Shown in pieces: positions 56,246-63,396 of a DNA stretch of 64,000 nt (positions within the stretch are counted from its first letter, which is position 1; every line of letters begins with the position of its first letter). Under the pieces are notes generated by a model. It did no database searches. It was not told where the DNA came from and saw only the letters and a program-made list of their open reading frames with translations. Source of the DNA: Halobacillus massiliensis (GTDB taxonomy: Bacteria; Bacillota; Bacilli; Bacillales; Halobacillaceae); NCBI RefSeq assembly GCF_900166625.1, contig NZ_LT800499.1, positions 1,692,114 through 1,756,113 on the forward strand, in the 5' to 3' direction. A program made the translations under genes and the position numbers.

Positions 56246-57070
56246 TTGTCAAAGCAGCGGGTAGCAGAGAATATAGAGCTGTGGGAGAAACGTCAGGCTA
56301 ATTATGAAGCGAATGATTTTGAAATGATTTGCTCCAATTGGATCAATCAGTCGATATCACAGATTAATCCGGATATAAAAAGCAAGTTCTTCTCCAAGCT
56401 TGATAATTGGCTTTTTCACACTCATGCCTTTTTGCAGGGTTCAAGTTTTCAGGAAGATGCAAGGGCCAGAATCCTTTCCGTCGGCAGAGTTTTTTCAGGA
56501 GATATTAAAGAAATTTGGGAAATGAAGCAGCTTACAATTGACCAGCTAACCTATATTGCCAATCAACAGACAGCTAAAAGCAGGCTTTACGCTTTCGCCC
56601 AAGGAGGCGTAACGGGAACAGGGGGCTGGCTGCTGCTAAGCATTGATTTTCCGCTTATGGTTACCATTAATTTACGAACAGTCCAGCTGATTGGACTTAC
56701 GTTCGGTCATGAAATGAACCATCCTTACGAAATGATGCTTTCTTTAAAGCTTTTTCATGCTGCAACTCTTCCTAAGAGGCTTCAGGCCGAAGCGTGGAAG
56801 GAACTCGTGGAAGAAATTAAAAACAAAGAGAGTGCGTATGTTTATTTAGGAGATGACCGGTTAACTGATCAAACATGGCTGGAGCAGCCTCTTAAGCAGG
56901 TGTTTAAGTCCTTATTTATTATGATGTTTAGGAAAAAACTATTTCAGGGAATTCCGTTAATTAGTGTGGCAATCGGAGCACAGGCAAATTACAGCTTAAC
57001 AAAACAGGTAGCTGAATTTGCCACGAAGTTTTATCAATACCGATACTTATTGGAGGAGGAAGGAAATTGA
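56246..57070 (+). CDS. EcsC-family protein
   Basis: 274-aa member of the EcsC family (PF12787), membrane-associated proteins first linked to the EcsAB ABC transporter. GGVTGTGGWLLLSIDFPLMV (about residues 130-150) and WKELVEEIKNKESAYVYLG are visible. No ABC genes are adjacent, so the partner is unknown. The TTG start 56246 has AGAGGAGTG seven bases away; the longer frame begins in the ackA terminator. Its stop overlaps the moaB start (TTGA). Confidence 0.8.
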   Translation: MSKQRVAENIELWEKRQANYEANDFEMICSNWINQSISQINPDIKSKFFSKLDNWLFHTHAFLQGSSFQEDARARILSVGRVFSGDIKEIWEMKQLTIDQLTYIANQQTAKSRLYAFAQGGVTGTGGWLLLSIDFPLMVTINLRTVQLIGLTFGHEMNHPYEMMLSLKLFHAATLPKRLQAEAWKELVEEIKNKESAYVYLGDDRLTDQTWLEQPLKQVFKSLFIMMFRKKLFQGIPLISVAIGAQANYSLTKQVAEFATKFYQYRYLLEEEGN

Positions 57071-57576
57071 GTGTATCAGAGCATAAAAAAAAACAATCAG
57101 CGGTTAAATGTATGGTAATCACAGTCAGTGATACAAGAACGGAAGAAACCGATAAGAGCGGAACTACTATTAAAAAACTTTTATTAGAAAGAAATCATCA
57201 AATTAGTGATTATAAAATTGTAAGAGATGAAAAGGAAGCAATCAGACAGGCTGTAGAGAGTGGAATTGCAAAGAAGGATGTTGAAGCTGTCATAATAAAC
57301 GGCGGAACAGGTATGGCTAAAAGAGATGTGACAATTGAAACAGTCTCCCCGCTTTTTGAAAAGGACATGCCAGGATTCGGAGAAATATTTCGGACTCTCA
57401 GTTATAAGGAGGATATCGGATCAGCTGCAATCCTTTCAAGAGCAACAGCTGGAGTCGCAAACAATACTATGGTTTTTTCCATTCCTGGATCTACCGGCGC
57501 TGTCCGCCTCGCTTTACATAAGTTAATTTTACCTGAATTGAGCCATATTATTAAAGAAATAAAAAAGGATCTGTAA
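57067..57576 (+). CDS. moaB: Molybdenum cofactor biosynthesis protein MoaB
   Basis: 169-aa MoaB/Mog-like protein that adenylates molybdopterin. Motif IINGGTGMAKRDVTIETVSP and FSIPGSTGAVRLA. The TTG start overlaps the EcsC-family stop by four bases and has GGAGGAAG before it, so the two are translated together. No other molybdenum-cofactor genes are in the window. A strong terminator follows. Confidence 0.93.
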   Translation: MSVSEHKKKQSAVKCMVITVSDTRTEETDKSGTTIKKLLLERNHQISDYKIVRDEKEAIRQAVESGIAKKDVEAVIINGGTGMAKRDVTIETVSPLFEKDMPGFGEIFRTLSYKEDIGSAAILSRATAGVANNTMVFSIPGSTGAVRLALHKLILPELSHIIKEIKKDL

Positions 57577-57593
57577 GTTCAAATAACAAGGTC

Positions 57594-57638
57594 AGCCTTC
57601 CAGCGGTCGGCGTTGGCTGCTGGAAGGCTCTTTTAACG
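57594..57638 (+). terminator. Terminator of moaB
   Basis: AGCCTTCCAGC pairs with GCTGGAAGGCT across a 14-base loop, then CTTTTAA. It faces the convergent UspA gene. Confidence 0.8.
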
Positions 57639-57639
57639 G

Positions 57640-58092
57640 TCAGGCTTTTGATATATTTTCTCTGACGACAAGGACATCACATTTCGCATACCTGGTTATA
57701 TGCTCGGAAACGCTTCCAATAAAGAACCTTTCCATCAGATTTAAGCCCGTGGCGCCACAGATAATCAAGTCTGCGTTATACTTGGGAGCCACATCTTTGG
57801 CGATCTTTACTTTAGGAGAACCATATTCTATGTCAACTTTTACATTAAGGACTCCTGCCTTTTCAGCCTTTTCTTGATACTCACTGAGAAGTTCCTTGGC
57901 GTATTTCTCTGCCCGAATGGCTAAGGAACGATCATATGCTTCCACTGTAGAAAAAGCCCGTGTATCCACAACGTGAGATAAGACAAGCTCGGCATCGTTT
58001 CTATTAGCAATATCAATTGCTTTTTTAAAGGCGACCTCTGCTGTTTCAGAACCGTCAACTGCTACAACTATATGTTTGTATTCATGTGGCAT
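57640..58092 (-). CDS. Universal stress protein UspA family
   Basis: 150-aa USP-fold protein with ATP-binding pattern: N-terminal IVVAVDGSETAEVAFKKAI and C-terminal GATGLNLMERFFIGSVSEHI (Gx2Gx9G(S/T)). ATG 58092 has GGGAGTG six bases before it; a GTG three codons upstream is less likely. Function in stress survival is by family. Convergent with moaB; its upstream region is shared with the SDR gene. Confidence 0.9.
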   Translation of the reverse strand: MPHEYKHIVVAVDGSETAEVAFKKAIDIANRNDAELVLSHVVDTRAFSTVEAYDRSLAIRAEKYAKELLSEYQEKAEKAGVLNVKVDIEYGSPKVKIAKDVAPKYNADLIICGATGLNLMERFFIGSVSEHITRYAKCDVLVVRENISKA

Positions 58093-58283
58093 AAAAGACA
58101 CTCCCTTCCGTTTATTACCTTTATTATATCATGATTATCCAGCAGTCATGCCAGAGGAATAAGAGAGAATTGTGAACAAAAGAGCCATCAGCCAAGCGTT
58201 TAAAATGATGTTTATCGGTTAGTTGTTGTAAAGTATAAATATCAGAGGAATACTGATAGAGAGTTTGTAGTAAGGAGGTTGCC

Positions 58284-59045
58284 GTGTTGCGCCACGCTAT
58301 TATCACTGCAGGTACTAAAGGATTGGGCCGGAAGGTAACGGAGGGTTTTTTAAAAGCAGGTCATAGTGTAACGGTTACATACCTGACTGATTCTGCGCGA
58401 GCAGAACAGCTGGTTAAGGATTTTCCTGAGCAGAAAGATAGAATTCAATTAGTCAGAGTTGATGTACGAGAAGAAAGAGACCTTAAACAATTAGTGGATA
58501 AGGCCATTAAACGGTTCGGCCGTGTAGATTTTTTAATCAATAATGCGGGTCCCTACATTTTCGAAAGAAAAAAATTAATGGATTATTCGAAGGATGAATG
58601 GAATTCGATGATTCGTGGAAACCTAGATTCAGCCTTCGATCTTCTTAAGTTAACGATTCCACATATGAGGAAACAAAAGTTTGGACGAATTATTAATTAC
58701 GGATTTCAAGGAGCAGACAGTGCCTCTGGCTGGATTTACCGTTCCGCCTTTGCAGCAGCAAAAGTGGGACTGGTATCACTGACGAAAAGTGTAGCCTTTG
58801 AAGAAGCTGAACATGGGATTACTTCAAATATGATTTGTCCAGGAAATATAACAGGAGAAATGAAAGAAGCCTCCATTGAAGATGGACGAAAACTCAAAGA
58901 CCCTGATACGCCTATTGGAAGGCCGGGAACCGGAGAGGATATTGCACGGACAATTTTGTTCTTGTGTGAAGAAGACTCTGATATGATTACGGGTACAATT
59001 TACGAAGTAACCGGCGGGCTGGACGTAATTCACCGTCATCGTTAA
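58284..59045 (+). CDS. Short-chain dehydrogenase/reductase (FabG-like)
   Basis: 253-aa SDR oxidoreductase. The N-terminal dinucleotide motif is TAGTKGLGRKV (a TGxxxGxG variant), followed by LINNAGPYIFER, and the active-site region has YRSAFAAAKVGL in place of YxxxK (Tyr-X3-Lys as YRSAFAAAK, shifted), so catalytic residues deserve checking. NAD(P) preference and substrate unknown. GTG start has AAGGAGG six bases before. Similar to ytkK-type reductases. Divergent from the UspA gene; ald follows. Confidence 0.85.
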   Translation: MLRHAIITAGTKGLGRKVTEGFLKAGHSVTVTYLTDSARAEQLVKDFPEQKDRIQLVRVDVREERDLKQLVDKAIKRFGRVDFLINNAGPYIFERKKLMDYSKDEWNSMIRGNLDSAFDLLKLTIPHMRKQKFGRIINYGFQGADSASGWIYRSAFAAAKVGLVSLTKSVAFEEAEHGITSNMICPGNITGEMKEASIEDGRKLKDPDTPIGRPGTGEDIARTILFLCEEDSDMITGTIYEVTGGLDVIHRHR

Positions 59046-59154
59046 ACAAGAGCTAGGGTAATCTTTGGAATCTTGTACGATGAAAAGATTACATAAAGCG
59101 TAAGAAAGCTCGAAGAAATAGTTTTTCTAATAAATGCTTAGGAGGCTGGTTTCA

Positions 59155-60273
59155 ATGAAAATAGGTGTACCGACAGAGATTAAAAATAATGAAAATCGCG
59201 TAGCTATGACTCCGGCAGGGGTTATGACTTTAATAGAAGCTGGTCATGATGTATTTATACAAAAAGGTGCCGGGTTAGGCTCCGGGTTTTCAGATGATCA
59301 TTACGTAGGTGCGGGGGCAAGGTTAGTAGATACTGCCCAGGAGGCATGGGCTCAGGAAATGGTAATGAAGGTTAAAGAGCCGCTTCCTGAGGAGTACGGA
59401 TACTTTTATGAAGGTCTTATTTTATTTACTTACTTGCATCTGGCAGCTGAACCTGATTTAACAAAAGCATTAATCGAGAGAAAAGTAGTAGGTATCGCTT
59501 ATGAAACTGTTCAATTGAATAACGGCTCCCTGCCGCTGTTAACTCCTATGAGTGAAGTAGCCGGGCGGATGGCTTCCCAGATTGGAGCTCAATTCTTAGA
59601 GAAAAACCAAGGAGGAAGAGGTGTCCTGCTTGGAGGAATCCCAGGTGTTAAACGAGGGAAAGTTACCGTCCTCGGCGGGGGCGTCGTAGGTACAAATGCT
59701 GCAAAAATTGCTGCTGGGCTTGGGGCTGACGTCACCATTATTGACTTGAATCCTGAACGTCTCCGTCAGCTTGATGATATTTTTGGGAGAGAGATCAATA
59801 CGATAATGTCTAACCCTTTAAATATACAAGAAGCCTTGCAAGAATCTGACTTAGTAATCGGAGCTGTACTGATTCCAGGAGCGAAAGCACCTAAAATTGT
59901 TACAGAGCAAATGGTTCAGAATATGCCTGAAGGGTCAGTGATTGTAGATGTAGCGATTGACCAGGGCGGGATCTTTGAAACAACAGACAGAATTACTACT
60001 CATGACAACCCGACATATACAAAGTTTGGTGTGTTACATTATTCCGTTGCCAATATGCCGGGTGCCGTTCCGAGGACATCAACGATTGGGCTTACCAATG
60101 TTACGGTTCCATATGCTTTGCAGATCGCCAATAAAGGCTATTTAAAAGCTTCTCTTGATAACTCCGCTCTTTATAAGGGTATCAACACACTAAATGGTTA
60201 TGTAACTTACCAAGCGGTAGCGGAAGCTCACGGTTTATCCTACTCTGATGCAATCGAACTTTTAACAGAATAG
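59155..60273 (+). CDS. ald: Alanine dehydrogenase Ald
   Basis: 372-aa NAD-dependent enzyme converting L-alanine to pyruvate and ammonia. [20 protein letters not shown] start (catalytic Lys/Arg region), [20 protein letters not shown]ossmann motif. TAGGAGG before ATG 59155; seven earlier codons are unused. Ald is needed for alanine use and sporulation in B. subtilis. Ends at a terminator followed by repeat island 3. Confidence 0.96.
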   Translation: MKIGVPTEIKNNENRVAMTPAGVMTLIEAGHDVFIQKGAGLGSGFSDDHYVGAGARLVDTAQEAWAQEMVMKVKEPLPEEYGYFYEGLILFTYLHLAAEPDLTKALIERKVVGIAYETVQLNNGSLPLLTPMSEVAGRMASQIGAQFLEKNQGGRGVLLGGIPGVKRGKVTVLGGGVVGTNAAKIAAGLGADVTIIDLNPERLRQLDDIFGREINTIMSNPLNIQEALQESDLVIGAVLIPGAKAPKIVTEQMVQNMPEGSVIVDVAIDQGGIFETTDRITTHDNPTYTKFGVLHYSVANMPGAVPRTSTIGLTNVTVPYALQIANKGYLKASLDNSALYKGINTLNGYVTYQAVAEAHGLSYSDAIELLTE

Positions 60274-60280
60274 ACACTGT

Positions 60281-60316
60281 AAACAGCAGAATCTTAAACG
60301 TCTGCTGTTTTTATTT
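60281..60316 (+). terminator. Terminator of ald
   Basis: AAACAGCAGA pairs with TCTGCTGTTT with a 10-base loop and TTATTTA. Confidence 0.85.
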
Positions 60317-60358
60317 AGAAGGAAAATGGCCGTTCCGTTTACTGTACCAAGAGAAAAG

Positions 60359-60470
60359 CGGCTGGGAAATGACTCGCTTTTAAGCGGAGAACCGGTGAGC
60401 TAGCTCGTTGCACTCGCGGATCTCACCTTGGCTCTATCTCCCTGCAGGAGTCACGCCATTTCCCAGCCTC
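60359..60470 (-). repeat. Full type-B palindrome (island 3)
   Basis: 112 bp with arms GCGGCTGGGAAATGA and TTTCCCAGCCTC, reversed relative to islands 1 and 2. Its core is GGTGAGCTAGCTCG.. with GGATCTCACC. Confidence 0.85.
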
Positions 60471-60556
60471 TTAACCATTGGTGGTTTAAACGGAACTTTC
60501 TAGTTTCATTCTCTAAAGGAATTATATCAATGGTTCCGTTACTCCAAAAACATAAA

Positions 60557-60674
60557 GGGCCAGGGGAAACGGCGAGACTCCTATGGGAGGATAGAACAGG
60601 GTGAGATCCCGGAGGGCTAAAAGCCCGAGGAAGCTCACCGTTCGCCCATGGAAAGCGAGTCTTTCCCCAGGCCC
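60557..60674 (+). repeat. Full type-A palindrome (island 3)
   Basis: 118 bp. Nested stems: GGGCCAGGGGAAA/TTTCCCCAGGCCC outside, GGTGAGATCC/AGCTCACC inside and GGGCTAAAAGCCC at the tip, which would fold as a long branched hairpin. Confidence 0.85.
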
Positions 60675-61021
60675 GGTTCTCAATATTCAAGCAAACGGAA
60701 CTCTCTTCCCGTTTTGTGAGAATCAAAAAAGCCTGATCGGAAGCTCACCGTTCGCCCATGGAAAGCGAGTCTTCCCCAGGCCCGGTTCTAATATCAAGTG
60801 AAACGAAACTTATTTATTCCAGGGAAAGTGAAAGAAAATCTTTCAGCAGGGACTTCTATTAAAACCTTCCCCCCAATATACAATAATCGCTTAGTTGATA
60901 AAAAACAGCAGAACCAAAATTTCTGTTGTTTTCTGATACAATTAAAAAAAGTGAAACTTATATGGACTTGAGTCCGTACATATAGGTACAGCAGGTCAAG
61001 GTAGAAGGAGAGGTGCAGAAT

Positions 61022-61531
61022 TTGAGTTTATTTTCAAGGCTGTTTTCTAAAAAGAAAACAAATACCCCGGAAATAAAAGAAAGAACTCCATTAAATATTC
61101 AGGTAGGGGATATCGTGACATATGACTTGGTGGATTATGAAGTAGTGGGGAAAATTATTTATCGTGATGGATCCTACGAATGGTATTCTTATCAGCTGCT
61201 TGAAGGAAGAAATGTAAGGTGGCTGGCTGCTGAAATGGATGAAGTATTGGAACTTGGCATATATGAAACGATTAAACTGCCGGTAAATTCATTCCCAGCG
61301 CATTTGGAGTATGAAGGGGTGACTTATCATAAAGATGAGGAAGGTGAGGCATATGTGACAGGTGAGGGGCGCAGTCAAAATATTAATGGCCGCCGAACCC
61401 GGTACGCTGAATATGTTTCAAAAGATGAAGAAACTTCTCTTTCATTAGAATCATGGGGGAGCGAAATTGAGGCAAGCCTTGGATATGAGATAGAGGAATA
61501 TGAAATTCAAATTCTGGCAGGTTCAAAATAG
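61022..61531 (+). CDS. DUF4178 domain protein
   Basis: 169-aa cytosolic, acidic protein with one DUF4178 (YjfK-like) domain: IQVGDIVTYDLVDYEVVGKI (about residues 22-41) and WYSYQLLEGRNVRWLAAEMD. TTG 61022 has GAGAGG seven bases away; GTG 61013 would overlap that site. DUF4178 proteins usually sit beside PspA and DUF350 genes, as here. Function unknown. pspA starts 16 bases after it. Confidence 0.8.
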   Translation: MSLFSRLFSKKKTNTPEIKERTPLNIQVGDIVTYDLVDYEVVGKIIYRDGSYEWYSYQLLEGRNVRWLAAEMDEVLELGIYETIKLPVNSFPAHLEYEGVTYHKDEEGEAYVTGEGRSQNINGRRTRYAEYVSKDEETSLSLESWGSEIEASLGYEIEEYEIQILAGSK

Positions 61532-61546
61532 AAGGAGGACAACAAA

Positions 61547-62218
61547 ATGTTTAAATTTTTTAATCGAGTAAAAACTGTCGTTGGTGCTGAACTGAACGCT
61601 ATGCTTGATAAAGCGGAAGATCCGGTAAAAATGCTGGAACAATTCATGCGAGACATGGAGAACGATATTCGTGAGGCCGAGAGTGCAGTAGCTAAACAGA
61701 TCGCTAATGAAAAGATGATGAAAAGAAAATACGATGATGCTCAAGCACTGGCAGATAAACGTATGCAGCAGGCAGAAAAAGCGATCGAATCAGGGAATGA
61801 TGATTTAGCTCGACGAGCACTAGAAGATAAAAAGAATCATCAGGAACAGGCGGATCAATTAAAAGCTTCCTTTGAAAGAGCACAGGAGGATTCTACAACT
61901 CTTCGTCAAAAACTAGATGAAATGAAAAAAGAATATCAGGAAATGAAGTTGAAGAAGGATTCTTTAAAAGCTAGAGCCGAATCGGCAAAAACGCGTACGA
62001 AGATTAACCGCACGATGTCCAGTATCGGCAATGATGAATCACGTCAAGGCTTTGAGCGTATGGAAGAAAAAGTGATGCAATATGAGGCAGAAGCTGAAAC
62101 AAGCGAGGATTTATCAAAACAAAATCGTTCACTGGATGATGAGTTTGCTGAGCTGGATAAGGAAGACAGTATTGATGATGAGCTGGCAGCCCTGAAGAGA
62201 AAAATGAACAAAGAATAA
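61547..62218 (+). CDS. pspA: PspA/IM30 family membrane-stress protein
   Basis: 223-aa long-helical ESCRT-III-type protein that coats and repairs the membrane; almost entirely heptad coiled coil (VGAELNAMLDKAEDPVKMLE; MRDMENDIREAESAVAKQIA; amphipathic N-terminus FKFFNRVKTVVG). It is B. subtilis LiaH/PspA-like. GGAGGACAAC precedes the ATG. A hairpin (62223-62259) lies between it and the next gene, so pspA may be expressed more than the rest. Confidence 0.92.
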   Translation: MFKFFNRVKTVVGAELNAMLDKAEDPVKMLEQFMRDMENDIREAESAVAKQIANEKMMKRKYDDAQALADKRMQQAEKAIESGNDDLARRALEDKKNHQEQADQLKASFERAQEDSTTLRQKLDEMKKEYQEMKLKKDSLKARAESAKTRTKINRTMSSIGNDESRQGFERMEEKVMQYEAEAETSEDLSKQNRSLDDEFAELDKEDSIDDELAALKRKMNKE

Positions 62219-62222
62219 ATAT

Positions 62223-62259
62223 ATTGTGCCTGGCTTTGTCAGGCACAATTCATTTTTTT
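62223..62259 (+). terminator. Hairpin terminator inside the pspA operon
   Basis: ATTGTGCCTG and CAGGCACAAT, 10-bp perfect stem, 7-base loop, then TCATTTTTTTG. It lies 21 bases before the next start codon, so probably a leaky terminator. Confidence 0.8.
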
Positions 62260-62279
62260 GAAAGGAGGGGCGCAAGCGA

Positions 62280-62951
62280 ATGAAGGATTATATCGGCCTG
62301 TTTGTTGTTATATTTATAGCTATAGTTGTGGGATATCAGGCCTTTGGGGACAGTAATACACCAAAAGGGATGTCTGGAGTGAATGAAGCGGCTACATATG
62401 ATGAACTGCCTGAAGAACCAGCAAGAAATGAAGTGCTAGAGAGAATCAGAGAATCAGAAGCTTCATCCATTAGAGAACTTATTGATGTCGGTTTTCCGCT
62501 GTTAGACACCGTACAGTCAGACCGCGGAATTGCAGAAATTTACATGACACAGGAATTAACGGTAAAAGAAGCGGCAGATGAGATTGCGAATAAAATTGAA
62601 CCGGACGAACAAAGCGAAGAGCAAGGCGGGAAACAAGTACTTGTCTACCCGAATGATTTCGTGATTTTGCAGGAAAGCTCTGAGGAGCCAGGTCTCGTCT
62701 TGATAGAACTTGCCAGCGATGAGTTTGTTCGCAACAATTATTCGCCAGGTTTTTTCCAGGGTTTGTTAGCTTATTCCTTGTTAAACCGTGCTCTCGGTTC
62801 TAATGATTGGGCACAAAGAAGGGCTGACAGATGTGAAGGTGGCGGTTGTTATGGGGGCTATACAATGTACGGAGGAGGTTACAATTCAAATCCGTCTGGT
62901 TCACTCAGAGGTTCTTCCAATCGTGGTGGAGGACCGGGCACAGGAAAATAA
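62280..62951 (+). CDS. DUF4247 membrane-anchored protein
   Basis: 223-aa protein with an N-terminal membrane segment (IGLFVVIFIAIVVGYQAFG, residues about 4-22) and an extracytoplasmic DUF4247 domain (LIDVGFPLLDTVQSDRGIAEIY through LVYPNDFVILQESSEEPGLV). The last ~40 residues are Gly/Tyr/Ser-rich with two near cysteines (CEGGGC), like a flexible tail. AAAGGAGGGG precedes the ATG. Function unknown; part of the PspA-linked operon. Confidence 0.8.
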   Translation: MKDYIGLFVVIFIAIVVGYQAFGDSNTPKGMSGVNEAATYDELPEEPARNEVLERIRESEASSIRELIDVGFPLLDTVQSDRGIAEIYMTQELTVKEAADEIANKIEPDEQSEEQGGKQVLVYPNDFVILQESSEEPGLVLIELASDEFVRNNYSPGFFQGLLAYSLLNRALGSNDWAQRRADRCEGGGCYGGYTMYGGGYNSNPSGSLRGSSNRGGGPGTGK

Positions 62952-62965
62952 GGAGGTACTAAAAA

Positions 62966-63361
62966 ATGGAACCATTTTTAGCAACAGTGGGCTATTTTGC
63001 AATTGGAATAGTCGTAGTATTAATTGGATTAGTTATTTTTGAATTTATCACAAGGCAGTATAAAGATTGGGAAGAGGTAAAGGCCGGAAATCAAGCGGTA
63101 GCCATGTCAATTTCCGGTAAAATTATGGGGATCTGTATTATCCTGGCTTTTGCTATCTATCATAGTCTCTCAATTTGGGATACATTAATCTGGGGTGTGT
63201 TCGGTATTGTCCTGCAGATGTTGAGCTATCTTTTGTTTGAATTCTTTACTAGAAAATTCTCTGTAGAGTCAGAACTGAAAAAGAATAATACAGCTGTAGG
63301 AATAATTTCAATTGGTGTTTCAATCGGATTAGCGATTGTTATAGGATCTTCTATTACATAA
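62966..63361 (+). CDS. DUF350 membrane protein (YjfL-like)
   Basis: 131-aa protein with four hydrophobic helices in two repeated pairs, typical of DUF350 (YjfL): VGYFAIGIVVVLIGLVIFEF with ITRQYKDWEEVKAGN, and FGIVLQMLSYLLFEFFTRKF. The repeat of FEF.TR in both halves supports an internal duplication. AAGGAGG lies nine bases before the ATG. Found with PspA and DUF4178 genes; likely a membrane component of that system. Confidence 0.85.
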   Translation: MEPFLATVGYFAIGIVVVLIGLVIFEFITRQYKDWEEVKAGNQAVAMSISGKIMGICIILAFAIYHSLSIWDTLIWGVFGIVLQMLSYLLFEFFTRKFSVESELKKNNTAVGIISIGVSIGLAIVIGSSIT

Positions 63362-63396
63362 ACAAACTGAGTCAGCAGGATAACGGAGTGAATAGA

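Larger units (their letters stand above)
60325..60800. repeat. Repeat island 3: palindromic modules (order B, A, A', inverted relative to islands 1-2)
   Basis: Non-coding. A full B module reversed at 60359-60470, a full A module at 60557-60674 (arms GGGCCAGGGGAAA and TTTCCCCAGGCCC), and a half A copy 60738-60784 that repeats 29 bases of the former exactly. Read on the minus strand the order is A', A, B, like islands 1 and 2. GTTCCGTT and AACGGAAC motifs at about 60332, 60488, 60534 and 60694 delimit modules. Confidence 0.9.

Noticed and set aside
17030..60800. CRISPR array
   Set aside because: The repeats are long, palindromic, few and of mixed type with no regular short spacers; no cas genes are present.
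60451..60801. Frames of 66 and 91 codons in repeat island 3
   Set aside because: They cover the A and B palindromes; not protein-coding.
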